From Mucilaginibacter daejeonensis (GTDB lineage: Bacteria; Bacteroidota; Bacteroidia; Sphingobacteriales; Sphingobacteriaceae): 64,000 nucleotides of DNA. This document shows, piece by piece, positions 7,654-16,203 of the stretch (position 1 is its first letter; every line of letters begins with the position of its first letter). A program made the position numbers and the translations under genes. The DNA is taken from assembly GCF_020783335.1 (NCBI RefSeq), contig NZ_CP086068.1, forward strand, positions 3,286,001-3,350,000, read 5' to 3'. The notes beneath the pieces were generated by a model. The model ran no database searches. It was not told the origin of the DNA and saw only the letters and a list, made by a program, of their open reading frames with translations.

Positions 7654-9181
7654 AGAGCTGGATAAGGAGCTAAGAGAACGTATTAGCGAGGTATTCGAGC
7701 ATTACGAGGATACCGCCCCTGCCGATGCAGGCTGGCAGCTGCTGCGTGAGCGTTTCCCGGAGCCTAAAAAAGAGCGCCGCATACTGCCGCTATGGTTCAG
7801 CGTGGCCGCGGTACTGCTGGTGCTGTGCGTGATCGGCGTGTACCTGTATCAGCAAAAGCCTGCTATGGATGAACAAGTGGCCAACACCAAACCCGCTCAA
7901 CGGCCCAACGTTGGACCGGCAGATACAAAGGCATCTGCGCAGCAAAGCACAGGTACTAATGATACACAGAACGATGCGACCGTAGACCCTGCGACCATCA
8001 GGCCCGACCAAAACTCGGCCCTATATACTGAACAAAAAAGCGGCCCCGTCAATGACGGCCTGATCGTACCTGAGCGTCGTGATGCCAGTGCAACCACCAT
8101 ACCAGCCACAAGTGCCGATGGTTTAGTGCTGTTACCACAGCAAAAAGTGGCACCAGCTACTACCGTCACTCCAGAGGTGAAGGACCGTACAAGCACTAAC
8201 GGCATCGCCACCACCTCACCTGCCATAGCGCAGACCAGTACCGGCAAAGACCGTTCGACAGTTTCTGAGCCTTATCGCGCCGACAGCGTGGGTAAGACCG
8301 ATGCGAGCGTATTGGCTGCCCGTTCGGCCACCAAGCAGCCCACCGAACCATCGATCATGGCTGCCGACCCTGCCAAGGCTAATGAAAAGGCCTCGCGCAT
8401 GGAGAAACTACTGGCCAGTGAACAAAATAAAGAGGCCGCTAAAAAACTAAATAAAGAGGTGAATGCCGACAAGCGCATCTTGTACAGCGTTTACGCCGGA
8501 ACATTCTTCAACTATGCTGAAGGCAGCAAAAGCCAGATCAACGCGGGTGCCGGTTTCAGTACCGATATCAAACTGGCGCGTAACATCAAGTTATCTACCG
8601 GTGTGGCCATTGCCCGCAACAGTTTAAGCTACAACGGTCAGCCTACTCGCTCAGGCATACTGAACGATGCCATTGTGGCCAGCACCCGCTCAAAGGATGC
8701 CCAGCAATTCGCATCACCCGTGATCGGGCAGTACAATACTGCGTTAGGCATCGTTCCGCTGCGTGTGGTGGCCAATCCTGTGGTGGCCGGGTATGATATC
8801 AGCCTCACCGGGTTAGATGTGCCGCTCAACCTGAAATATGAGTTCAATGCCAAAAAGAGTACCGATGCCTATATTTCGGCCGGTATCAGCTCGGGTACGT
8901 TCATTAACGAAACTTTCAGGTATAATTACGACAATACCGCTAATGCCTTAGGCAGCTCCGAATCGATACCGGATGCTTCCACCCGCCGCAGCTTTGCCAG
9001 CTTTGACCTGGCCCGTACACTCAACCTTTCGGTAGGTATGGGTTACCAGATCACCAAGGGCAACCGTTTAGTGATCGAGCCATTCCTGAAATACCCGCTC
9101 AACGGCATGGGATCGCAGCAACTGCGTTTCGGCGCCGGTGGTGTCAACCTGCGATTGAAGTTCCAGACGTCTAAAAAGTAG
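7646..9181 (+). CDS. Inner-membrane/periplasmic linker/outer-membrane beta-barrel protein coupled to ECF sigma
   Basis: Three parts are visible in 511 residues. Residues 1-45 are acidic and could face the cytoplasm. Residues 47-68 are a single hydrophobic helix. Residues ~75-270 are a Thr/Ala/Pro/Ser/Gln-rich linker of low complexity. From ~275 onward there are amphipathic strands (SVYAGTFFNYAEG, KLSTGVAIARNSLSY, LRFGAGGVNLRLKF) typical of an OMP_b-brl barrel. The start overlaps the sigma gene by 8 nt. The likely role is as anti-sigma or envelope sensor; the N-terminal segment is too short and dissimilar for a classic zinc anti-sigma domain. Convergent with the permease gene, with only 7 nt between the two stop codons and no terminator. 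Confidence 0.8.
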   Translation: MSEELDKELRERISEVFEHYEDTAPADAGWQLLRERFPEPKKERRILPLWFSVAAVLLVLCVIGVYLYQQKPAMDEQVANTKPAQRPNVGPADTKASAQQSTGTNDTQNDATVDPATIRPDQNSALYTEQKSGPVNDGLIVPERRDASATTIPATSADGLVLLPQQKVAPATTVTPEVKDRTSTNGIATTSPAIAQTSTGKDRSTVSEPYRADSVGKTDASVLAARSATKQPTEPSIMAADPAKANEKASRMEKLLASEQNKEAAKKLNKEVNADKRILYSVYAGTFFNYAEGSKSQINAGAGFSTDIKLARNIKLSTGVAIARNSLSYNGQPTRSGILNDAIVASTRSKDAQQFASPVIGQYNTALGIVPLRVVANPVVAGYDISLTGLDVPLNLKYEFNAKKSTDAYISAGISSGTFINETFRYNYDNTANALGSSESIPDASTRRSFASFDLARTLNLSVGMGYQITKGNRLVIEPFLKYPLNGMGSQQLRFGAGGVNLRLKFQTSKK

Positions 9182-9188
9182 TTGCAGC

Positions 9189-10409
9189 TTATTTAAAGCG
9201 GATCGCTTTTACCGGCTGTATGCGGCTCACCAGCATTGATGGGATGAGCAACACCAGCAAACAGATCACCAGGGTACCTATGTTGAGCAACAGCACATCG
9301 GTGTAATGGAGTTCGATGGGCACAAAGCTCATGTAGTAAGATTCTTTATCGAGCTTAAAAAAGTGTGTACGCTCCTGGAACCAGCTGATGCCTAAGCCAA
9401 AAGCATTACCCAATAGCAGACCCAGCCCGATCAGGTAAGTGGCGTTATATAAGAAGATGCCTTGTATGCCCCAGTTTGATGCACCCAGCGCCTTGAACAT
9501 CCCGATCATGGCGGTACGCTCCAATATCATGATCAGCAATGCCGATATCATATTGATCACCGCCACAATGATCATGAGCACCAGCATCACCTGGGTGTTC
9601 ACATCCAGCAGTTTGAGCCATTCAAAAATGGTGGGATAGGTCTCATCCACGGTGTAAGCACGTAAATAGGTAGGCAAAAAGGTATTGAGCGAATCATGCA
9701 CGGCATGCAGGTCGTCAAAGTCGTTCACTTGTACCTCGTAACCGCCAGCCTCGCGATGTGTCCAGCTGTTGAGGGTTTGGATCACCGACAGGTCGCCTAT
9801 CACAAAGGTCTTGTCCACTTCCTCTACCCCTACATCGAATATGCCTACGATCTTGAGTTTGCGCGTACGCATCGGCTCCTGGATGAAGTACATCAGGAAG
9901 CTATCGCCCACCTTAAGCTTCAAGCGCGAGGCCGTGTACGACGAGATCATGACCTGTTTACGTGCCTCGGCCGGGTCGGCAAAGTTGAGCACGCCACCGC
10001 TTTCCATAGCACCCTTGAACAGGCCCCACTGGTAGGTACTGTCCACCCCTTTCAATACCACGCCCTCGATCTCGCCATTAGCTTTAATGATGGCCGGTTT
10101 GGTACCATACGGAACGATGTGCTTGATGAGCGGGTCGCGTTTGGCCCGGTTCACAAAAGTGGTATCCACCATAAAAGGTGAGTTCTCGTATGAGAAGTTG
10201 TTATCGAACTTGGTGATCTGGATATCACCGGCAAAACCGCGCACCTTCTCCCGTATCTCGCGTTTGAACCCCTTTACGATGGCGATCGATAGGATCATGA
10301 CCCCCAGCCCCAGCATAATACCCACTATGGCGATGCGCACAATGAGCTTGGAGAAGGTCCGCTTACTTTGAAAGGTAAGCCGCCGGGCAATAAAGGATGA
10401 AAAATTCAA
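9189..10409 (-). CDS. FtsX/MacB-type ABC permease, LolC/LolE-like
   Basis: A 406-residue permease with a membrane segment near residues 22-47 (IVRIAIVGIMLGLGVMILSIAIV), a large periplasmic domain and three C-terminal membrane segments carrying the FtsX domain (MIIVAVINMISALLIMILERT and on). The N-terminal MNFSSFIARRL resembles LolC/LolE starts, which supports the TTG start codon at 10409; no better ATG is near. Such permeases release lipoproteins from the inner membrane together with an ATPase (LolD) and partner. No LolD gene lies nearby, which is usual in Bacteroidota where it is encoded elsewhere. The exact role, Lol or another lipoprotein/lipid transporter, is inferred. Confidence 0.87.
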   Translation of the reverse strand: MNFSSFIARRLTFQSKRTFSKLIVRIAIVGIMLGLGVMILSIAIVKGFKREIREKVRGFAGDIQITKFDNNFSYENSPFMVDTTFVNRAKRDPLIKHIVPYGTKPAIIKANGEIEGVVLKGVDSTYQWGLFKGAMESGGVLNFADPAEARKQVMISSYTASRLKLKVGDSFLMYFIQEPMRTRKLKIVGIFDVGVEEVDKTFVIGDLSVIQTLNSWTHREAGGYEVQVNDFDDLHAVHDSLNTFLPTYLRAYTVDETYPTIFEWLKLLDVNTQVMLVLMIIVAVINMISALLIMILERTAMIGMFKALGASNWGIQGIFLYNATYLIGLGLLLGNAFGLGISWFQERTHFFKLDKESYYMSFVPIELHYTDVLLLNIGTLVICLLVLLIPSMLVSRIQPVKAIRFK

Positions 10410-10498
10410 GGCAGAGAGTTTTTTTGTACTTTCGCAAATATGCAGATCTTATACCGATAATTGGTCAAGAACGCATTACCTTTTAATACCTTGCACTT

Positions 10499-11734
10499 AT
10501 GAAGAACGTAGTACTCAGTATGGCCTGTTCGCTGCTTACGCTTACCGCTACCTGCCAGCAAGCAGCCACCAACCCCAAGAGCCGCGCCCTGATCGATCAT
10601 AAGCCTTTGCGCAATGAGGCGGCAGGCCCGCGCCCCGCCGCCGACGAAACGCAGCTTTACCTTAGCTACCTGAAAGGCCGCAGCATTGGCATGATGGTGA
10701 ACCAAACCTCGGTGATCGGTGCCAGTAAAACGCCTTTAGTTGATAGCCTGTTAAAACGTGGCGTTAAGATCGCGCGCATTTTCGGTCCTGAGCATGGTTT
10801 TAGAGGCAACGCTGCCGACGGCGCTCATATCAGCAATGATGTGGATAGCAAGACCGGTATACCGGTGGTATCTTTATACGGCAAAAAGTACAAGCCCACT
10901 CCTGCCGACCTGAAAGGCATCGACCTGATGCTATTTGACGTGCAGGATGTAGGTGCCCGCTTTTATACTTACATATCCTCGTTACATTACCTGATGGAGG
11001 CCTGCGCCGAGAACAACATCGAGCTCATGATCCTGGACCGCCCCAACCCTAACGGTTACCTGGTAGATGGCCCGATACTGGATACGGCCTATCATTCTTT
11101 TGTAGGTATGCACCCCATCCCCGCCTCACACGGTATGACCATTGCCGAATACGCGCAAATGATCAACGGCCAGGGCTGGTTAAAGAACGGCGTGAAGTGC
11201 AAATTGAAGCTGGTCAAAATGACCAACTACCGCCGCGATATGGATTATGTGCTGCCGGTAAGCCCCTCGCCTAACCTGAACACGCAGCAGTCGGTGATCC
11301 TGTACCCGCATATTTGTTGGTTCGAGGGTACTACGGTGAGTTTAGGGCGTGGCACCACCTTCCCGTTCACGGTGATAGGTTCGCCGGAGTTGAAGGGTAA
11401 GTACAGCTTTATGTTCAAACCTGTGCCGATGCCGGGCATGAGCGATAACCCACCACAAAAGAATATGGAATGCTACGGTCTTGACCTGCGCACCTACGAT
11501 GTGGCCCAGTTAAAGAAGAGCGGCAAGCTGAACCTGGAGTGGCTGCTTACCTTTTACAAGAACTATCCCGATAAGTCAAAGTTCTTTAATGCCTACTTCA
11601 CCAAACTGGCCGGTAACCAAACCTTCCGAAAGCAGATCGAGGATGGACTTACCGAGGCACAGATCCGCCAAAGCTGGGAGCCCGGATTGACCAAATTCAA
11701 GCAGATCAGAAAGAAATATTTGTTGTATAATTAA
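10499..11734 (+). CDS. DUF1343 / NamZ-type exo-beta-N-acetylmuramidase (GH171)
   Basis: The 411-residue protein begins with a signal peptide (residues 1-19) and then matches the DUF1343 family over its length. It has GMMVNQTSVIG, FGPEHGFRGNAADG, LMLFDVQDVGARFYTYISSL, ILDRPNPNG, the VSPSPNLNT segment, and a C-terminal NQTFRKQIEDG. DUF1343 includes NamZ, which removes terminal MurNAc from peptidoglycan fragments in the periplasm. The Glu-His pair in GPEHGFRG is a candidate active-site element. It is divergent from the permease gene and followed by a dispersed inverted repeat. The family is secure; the substrate is taken from characterised members. Confidence 0.88.
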   Translation: MKNVVLSMACSLLTLTATCQQAATNPKSRALIDHKPLRNEAAGPRPAADETQLYLSYLKGRSIGMMVNQTSVIGASKTPLVDSLLKRGVKIARIFGPEHGFRGNAADGAHISNDVDSKTGIPVVSLYGKKYKPTPADLKGIDLMLFDVQDVGARFYTYISSLHYLMEACAENNIELMILDRPNPNGYLVDGPILDTAYHSFVGMHPIPASHGMTIAEYAQMINGQGWLKNGVKCKLKLVKMTNYRRDMDYVLPVSPSPNLNTQQSVILYPHICWFEGTTVSLGRGTTFPFTVIGSPELKGKYSFMFKPVPMPGMSDNPPQKNMECYGLDLRTYDVAQLKKSGKLNLEWLLTFYKNYPDKSKFFNAYFTKLAGNQTFRKQIEDGLTEAQIRQSWEPGLTKFKQIRKKYLLYN

Positions 11735-11748
11735 ACCCCTGATCATTA

Positions 11749-11825
11749 CGTCATCGCGAGGAACGAAGCGATCTCTGCGGAGACCCATCTTGTGTTCTGA
11801 GATCGCTTCTTTCGTCGCGATGACG
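11749..11825. repeat. Dispersed intergenic inverted repeat, 27-bp arms
   Basis: Left arm 11749-11775 and right arm 11799-11825 are inverted copies that agree at 25 of 27 positions, separated by 23 nt. The arms begin CGTCATCGCGAGGAACGAAG. I know similar CGTCATTGCGAGGN(n)GAAGC sequences as high-copy intergenic elements in several bacterial phyla. Here it lies between the NamZ-like gene and fmt. Confidence 0.8.
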
Positions 11826-11846
11826 CATCTTACATATATCTAACCT

Positions 11847-12764
11847 ATGAGAATAATATTTATGGGCACGCCCGAATTCGCAGTGGCCTCATTAGAAGCA
11901 CTGCTCGATTCGGGGGCCGAGATCGTGGGTGTGGTCACCGCACCTGACAAGCCCGCCGGCCGTGGTCAAAAGATCACACAGTCGGCCGTTAAACGTTTTG
12001 CCGAAGCTAACGGATTAAAAATATTACAACCGGAAAAACTGCGCGATCCGCAGTTCCTGGCCGAACTCAAAGCACTCAACGCCGACCTCCAAGTGGTAGT
12101 GGCGTTCCGTATGCTGCCCGAAGTGGTGTGGAACATGCCGCCTAAGGGCACCATCAACCTGCATGCTTCCCTGCTGCCGCAATACCGTGGTGCAGCACCG
12201 ATCAACTGGGCCATCATCAACGGCGAAAAAGAAAGCGGCGTGACAACCTTTTTTATTAAGCAAGAGATCGATACCGGTGCCATCCTTTTTGTGGAGAAGA
12301 TCACCATTGCCGATGATGTGACCGCCGGCGAATACCACGACCGCCTGATGAACAAAGGTGCCGGCCTGCTGGTCAAGACCGTGAAAGCGATCGAGAGTGG
12401 CCGTTATACCGAGCAGCCTCAAGAGCAACTGGCTGAAGGACAAGAGCTGAAACACGCACCCAAGATATTTAAGGACGATTGCCGCATAGACTGGCAACAG
12501 CCCGTTCAAAAGGTTTACAATCTCATCCGCGGACTAAGCCCCTATCCGGCCGCCTTCACCGCTTTGAACGATAAGACGTTCAAGATATATGGCGCAAACA
12601 AGGAAGAGTCCAATCCCAACATTCAGCCGGGTGAGTTCGATACTGATAATCGCACCTATTTAAAGTTCGCCTGCACTGATGGCTACATCCATGTTACCGA
12701 TGTGCAATTAGAAGGTAAGAAACGGATGGGTATAGAGGAGTTTCTGCGCGGCGTTAAGCTTTAG
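11847..12764 (+). CDS. fmt: Methionyl-tRNA formyltransferase
   Basis: A 305-residue enzyme that begins MRIIFMGTPEFAVASLEALL, the classic Fmt N-terminus. It continues with the catalytic Asn/His region (NLHASLLPQYRGAAPINWAI), the SLLPKYRG-like loop, the EIDTGAIL segment with the catalytic Asp, and the C-terminal OB-like domain starting RGLSPYPAAF. It formylates initiator Met-tRNA with 10-formyl-THF. The 21-nt gap after the inverted repeat leaves little room for a promoter, so it may be read from upstream or from inside the repeat region. A bidirectional terminator follows. Confidence 0.96.
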   Translation: MRIIFMGTPEFAVASLEALLDSGAEIVGVVTAPDKPAGRGQKITQSAVKRFAEANGLKILQPEKLRDPQFLAELKALNADLQVVVAFRMLPEVVWNMPPKGTINLHASLLPQYRGAAPINWAIINGEKESGVTTFFIKQEIDTGAILFVEKITIADDVTAGEYHDRLMNKGAGLLVKTVKAIESGRYTEQPQEQLAEGQELKHAPKIFKDDCRIDWQQPVQKVYNLIRGLSPYPAAFTALNDKTFKIYGANKEESNPNIQPGEFDTDNRTYLKFACTDGYIHVTDVQLEGKKRMGIEEFLRGVKL

Positions 12765-12788
12765 ACCTATCGCTACCGCAAGAAATGC

Positions 12789-12824
12789 AAAAAGCTCGTG
12801 AGGTCAGTTCTTCACGAGCTTTTT
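12789..12824. terminator. Bidirectional terminator between fmt and the XRE gene
   Basis: AAAAAGCTCGTGA (12789-12801) pairs perfectly with TCACGAGCTTTTT (12812-12824) around a 10-nt loop. A and T tracts on both sides serve fmt on plus and the converging XRE gene on minus. Confidence 0.9.
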
Positions 12825-12828
12825 TGCC

Positions 12829-13032
12829 TCATGGCTGAAATTCAAGTATATCACCTGGTTGGCAGTCCAACGCTTTACAGATCAGCTCCAAGGTCTCGAA
12901 GCGGATGGCTTTGGCCTTACCGTTCTTGAGTATGGAAAGGTTGGCCAGCGTGATACCTACCCGGTTATGCAACTCGTTCATTGACATTTTGCGCCGGGCC
13001 AACATCACATCTAAATTAACAATGATCGGCAT
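12829..13032 (-). CDS. Small XRE/Cro-type HTH regulator paired with DUF2975 protein
   Basis: A 67-residue helix-turn-helix protein of the YozG type: MPIIVNLDVMLARRKMS, the turn NELHNRVGITLANLSILKNGKA, and the C-terminal FETLELICKALDCQPGDIL. It consists of the HTH alone. The gene starts 3 nt after the stop of the DUF2975 membrane protein, a known partnership in which the small regulator is coexpressed with a membrane protein. It probably controls its own operon through the inverted repeat at 13652-13689. The ligand or signal is unknown. Confidence 0.92.
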   Translation of the reverse strand: MPIIVNLDVMLARRKMSMNELHNRVGITLANLSILKNGKAKAIRFETLELICKALDCQPGDILEFQP

Positions 13033-13035
13033 AAG

Positions 13036-13620
13036 TCAGATGGTTAGGCGGTTGTCTTCTTGGAGGGTGATGCCTGTGCGGTAGATAAGCGAAAAAATGA
13101 GGATGAAAGCACCGATCTTGATATTAGAAAGATCCTCCCTAAAACCGGGATAAGCACTGGTCAAACTATGGTTAATGGCCTGCACCCTGAAAGCCATGTA
13201 AGCAGCGGCAGCTATGGTGATCACGCCATAGGCAATGTACAGAATACCCATCCAGGTAATGTGTCGGGCAGTTATAGTGGTAAAAGGGTCAGCCGTATCG
13301 ATGTGACTGATCATGACCAATAACAAGCCACACACTGTAAAAGTAAATAGCGACTGTAGTAGATCATGATAGCCATATACATGCTTGAATAACACCCGAT
13401 CAAGCAGCTGTTCTGACCTGAAGGTGAGTGTTCCGGCGTTGGGTTTTAGTTGAGCATGGGGTAGTGAGCGAACCTCTTTAGTATCGATACGCACGTTGGC
13501 CAGCATTTCATTAGTGGTGAACAAAAGGCTGGTGGTATTAACCAGTGTTACTCCGAACCCGATCAGTGATACCCACAAAATGACCTTGACGATCTTGATC
13601 CAATTTTGAATATTTTTCAT
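13036..13620 (-). CDS. DUF2975 integral membrane protein
   Basis: The product has four hydrophobic segments: ILWVSLIGFGVTLVNTTSLL, LFTFTVCGLLLVMI, WMGILYIAYGVITIAAAAYM and IGAFILIFSLIY. This arrangement with the small XRE gene directly behind is typical of DUF2975. The start at 13620 (MKNIQNW) fits the family; an in-frame ATG at 13626 is two codons upstream and equally close to the -7 element at 13637-13644. The protein may sense membrane state and pass it to the XRE regulator, but no mechanism is established. Confidence 0.87.
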   Translation of the reverse strand: MKNIQNWIKIVKVILWVSLIGFGVTLVNTTSLLFTTNEMLANVRIDTKEVRSLPHAQLKPNAGTLTFRSEQLLDRVLFKHVYGYHDLLQSLFTFTVCGLLLVMISHIDTADPFTTITARHITWMGILYIAYGVITIAAAAYMAFRVQAINHSLTSAYPGFREDLSNIKIGAFILIFSLIYRTGITLQEDNRLTI

Positions 13621-13636
13621 GTTCATTAGTTTTAGA

Positions 13637-13689
13637 CAAACATAAAAGATCATATCGATATTCAAAATATATTTATTGAATAACGATAA
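13637..13689 (-). promoter_or_regulatory. Promoter with XRE operator-like inverted repeat
   Basis: On the minus strand TTG (13663-13665), 18 nt, and TATGTTTG (13637-13644) form a Bacteroidota promoter for DUF2975/XRE. Arms ATATCGATATTCAA (13652-13665) and TTGAATAACGATAA (13676-13689) are inverted copies matching at 12 of 14 positions with a 10-nt spacer, and cover the -33 element. This suits autoregulation by the XRE protein. Confidence 0.65.
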
Positions 13690-13700
13690 ATATATTAATA

Positions 13701-13729
13701 AAAAAAGGCGTGCTTTAGCGGCACGCCTT
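13701..13729 (-). terminator. Terminator of fabF
   Basis: Read on the minus strand, AAGGCGTGC and GCACGCCTT (plus positions 13705-13713 and 13721-13729) form a 9-bp stem with a 7-nt loop followed by a run of T, 18 nt after the fabF stop. Confidence 0.88.
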
Positions 13730-13747
13730 CATATATTCTGGTGTATC

Positions 13748-14989
13748 TTATACCTTTTTGAAGATGGCCACCGCATTGTGTCCGCCGAAACCGAAGGTGT
13801 TGCTCATGACCACGTCTACTGTTTTTTGGATGGCGCTATTGGTCACGATGTGCAGATCTTGCGGCAATTGCGGGTCGAGCGTATGCGTATTGATGGTAGG
13901 CGGCACCACATTGTGCAGTACCGAATTGATCGAGATGATAGCTTCTACCGCTCCGGCAGCACCCAACAGGTGACCCGTCATCGACTTGGTAGCACTTACC
14001 GAGAGCTGTGGACTGTTAATGAACGCCGAGTGGATGGCCTTAGCCTCGCTGATGTCGCCCACCGGAGTGGATGTAGCGTGTGCGTTCAGGTAGTCCACAT
14101 CGTTATGGGTCAAACCGGCATCTTCCAGAGCCAGCTCCATCGCTTTGATGGCGCCTTTACCTTCAGGATGAGTGGCGGTAATGTGGTAGGCGTCGCCCGT
14201 CATGGCCGCACCGGCCAACTCTGCATATATGGTAGCACCGCGTTTAACAGCATGTTCATATTCTTCCAAGACCAGCACACCTGCGCCCTCGCCCATCACA
14301 AAACCATCACGCCCCGGATCGAACGGACGCGAGGCCTCCTGTGGGTTACCGTTCTGCGTAGAGAGTGCCTTTAAAGCATTGTATCCACCGATAGAACCTT
14401 CGGTGATAGGCGCATCGGCACCACCGGTGATAATGATCTTGGCTTTGCCCCAACGGATGTAGTTAAGCGCATCCATAATGGCGCTGTTAGCGCTTGCACA
14501 GGCCGATACGGTGGTATAGTTCAATCCCATCAAACCATATTTGATCGAGATGAGGCCCGAAGCCATATTGACCAGCGTTTTAGGGATGAAGAACGGGTTG
14601 AAATGTGGTTCGTGGTCGGTAGCGCAATATTCGCGGATCTGGGTCTCAAAGGTATCAAAACCGCCCTGCGCCGAGCCAAAGATTACCCCCACATCATAAG
14701 GCGACATGGCGTTGATATCGAAACCCGAATCTTCAACGGCTTGTTTGGCCGCTACCAGAGCATATTGGGTATAAAGATCGTTGCGTTTAACCTCACTTTT
14801 GTCGAGGTGATCGGCCAAATTAAAGTCATCAGGCAATTGAGCCGCAAATTGTGTTTTAAAGCGTGAAGCATCAAAGCGGCTGATGGTCCTGGCGCCGCTT
14901 TTTCCGTTTTGGATATTGTTCCAGAAGGTGTTCACATCGGCACCTAAGGCCGATACCACACCCATTCCGGTCACTACTACTCTTTTCAT
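13748..14989 (-). CDS. fabF: 3-oxoacyl-[ACP] synthase II (FabF-like)
   Basis: A 413-residue thiolase-fold condensing enzyme. It starts MKRVVVTGMGVVSALG, has the nucleophile C164 in TVSACASANSAI, and the two histidines H304 (NAHATSTPVGD) and H340 (KSMTGHLLGAAGA). The enzyme elongates acyl-ACP with malonyl-ACP in fatty acid synthesis. No acpP lies next to it. The gene is 124 nt downstream of the Smr protein gene on the same strand, and a good terminator follows. FabF is preferred over FabB from the start motif and length; the genome may hold further paralogues. Confidence 0.93.
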   Translation of the reverse strand: MKRVVVTGMGVVSALGADVNTFWNNIQNGKSGARTISRFDASRFKTQFAAQLPDDFNLADHLDKSEVKRNDLYTQYALVAAKQAVEDSGFDINAMSPYDVGVIFGSAQGGFDTFETQIREYCATDHEPHFNPFFIPKTLVNMASGLISIKYGLMGLNYTTVSACASANSAIMDALNYIRWGKAKIIITGGADAPITEGSIGGYNALKALSTQNGNPQEASRPFDPGRDGFVMGEGAGVLVLEEYEHAVKRGATIYAELAGAAMTGDAYHITATHPEGKGAIKAMELALEDAGLTHNDVDYLNAHATSTPVGDISEAKAIHSAFINSPQLSVSATKSMTGHLLGAAGAVEAIISINSVLHNVVPPTINTHTLDPQLPQDLHIVTNSAIQKTVDVVMSNTFGFGGHNAVAIFKKV

Positions 14990-15113
14990 TTAAGTATCTT
15001 GACAGCCCCTTCCATTCCCTCCCCGGTAGAGAAGGCTTTACAAAGAGCGTATTTTGTTTAATGTCGTTTTGTTGATCAAATAGTTCAAACCATCCTTTCG
15101 GAGAAGGTTTAGG

Positions 15114-16064
15114 CTACTTTAATACCACCTTGGTGGCTCCGTAGCCAAATTTCTCTTTGCGGGCATCCATAAAGGTGCGTACCTTTTGGTTCTTGCCCAG
15201 CAGTTTGTGCAATTCATTGCGCAGTGTGCCATTGCCTGCACCGTGTATAAAAGTGATCTCGGGCAGCTGATGTACAATGGCGGCATCTAATGCTTTCTTG
15301 AAAGCATCGAGTTGGATGTTCAATATCTCGGCGCTGCCCATAAAATGATGGTCATCGCGCAGCTTTTCAATGTGCAGGTCCACCTCGTTCAACGGCCTGT
15401 CTACCTGTTGCTTTTCGGCAGCCGGTTTAAAAAAGCTCTCTTTAAGCTTTTGAGCATCGATCACCATTTCCGGTTCGTCGATCCTGATCAGCCAGCCCTG
15501 GCCACCAACCACAGGCAGATTCTTTTTAGCACCTGCAAAGTCCTTAGCCTTGAATTTTTCGTTGAAGACCAACGGAGGCAATGGCTTTACATCCTGAGCG
15601 GTGAAGTACAAAGCTTGGATGCTGAACTTTGGCCACAATTGAATATCGGCAAGTTGAGCAGAATACATATCGGCAGATGAACGCGGACCAATAATGCCCA
15701 GGTACTCACCTTTGTTGCGCTGTCCTTCGATAGTAAGCGTTATCATCAGTTGGAACGAAGTTTCATTGATGAGATGGAAATGCACTACCAAAGCCGCTTT
15801 GGCATCGCTAACTACACCTAAATATATTCCCCGGCTAACGAATTCGGCCGTTGGGATGGCTACCTCTGTACCCACCTTGCCTTGGGCTGCCTGCTGCTTG
15901 TTAGCAGCATGGCCGTGCACGGTGGTAACTTTGCTAGCCAGTACCGGTATCTCGAAATCATCGTCGCCCGTGACGCCGATCATCTGCTCGTCAAATATGC
16001 GTGTCACATATCCTTCCCGCCTTTCGTCAACAAAACGCACAAAGTCGCCCAGCTTATATTTCAT
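15114..16064 (-). CDS. DUF2027/Smr-domain protein
   Basis: A 316-residue protein with an N-terminal DUF2027 region (MKYKLGDFVRFVDERREGYVTRI, a small beta domain). The C-terminal Smr domain spans ~235-316 and carries the motifs EVDLHIEKL, ITFIHGAGNGTLRNEL and FGYGATKVVL. Smr domains act as nucleases or nucleic-acid binders; HGxGxGxLR is the conserved loop. This combination is widespread in Bacteroidota with no assigned role. A -7 element TAACTTTG lies 19 nt upstream. Confidence 0.9.
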   Translation of the reverse strand: MKYKLGDFVRFVDERREGYVTRIFDEQMIGVTGDDDFEIPVLASKVTTVHGHAANKQQAAQGKVGTEVAIPTAEFVSRGIYLGVVSDAKAALVVHFHLINETSFQLMITLTIEGQRNKGEYLGIIGPRSSADMYSAQLADIQLWPKFSIQALYFTAQDVKPLPPLVFNEKFKAKDFAGAKKNLPVVGGQGWLIRIDEPEMVIDAQKLKESFFKPAAEKQQVDRPLNEVDLHIEKLRDDHHFMGSAEILNIQLDAFKKALDAAIVHQLPEITFIHGAGNGTLRNELHKLLGKNQKVRTFMDARKEKFGYGATKVVLK

Positions 16065-16083
16065 CCTTTTGTAATTAGCGGCG

Positions 16084-16091
16084 CAAAGTTA
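16084..16091 (-). promoter_or_regulatory. -7 element TAACTTTG for the DUF2027/Smr gene
   Basis: Minus-strand TAACTTTG lies 19 nt before the start codon at 16064. No well-spaced -33 TTG is visible. Confidence 0.45.
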
Positions 16092-16171
16092 AACATTATG
16101 GCACATATCGGTCTAACTTTACAACCTATTAATATTCATATAAAACATATTTAACATTGTACAGAAAGCAT

Positions 16172-16179
16172 TAATTTTG
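16172..16179 (+). promoter_or_regulatory. -7 element TAATTTTG for the PAP2-like gene
   Basis: An exact TAnnTTTG match that ends 24 nt before the GTG start at 16204, with the divergent -7 element of the Smr gene some 80 bp away. Confidence 0.5.
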
Positions 16180-16203
16180 CAAACCCATTTTTAGTTTAGA
16201 TCT

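Noticed and set aside
13676..14374. Plus-strand frame opposite fabF
   Set aside because: No recognisable protein features; fabF carries all catalytic residues on the other strand.
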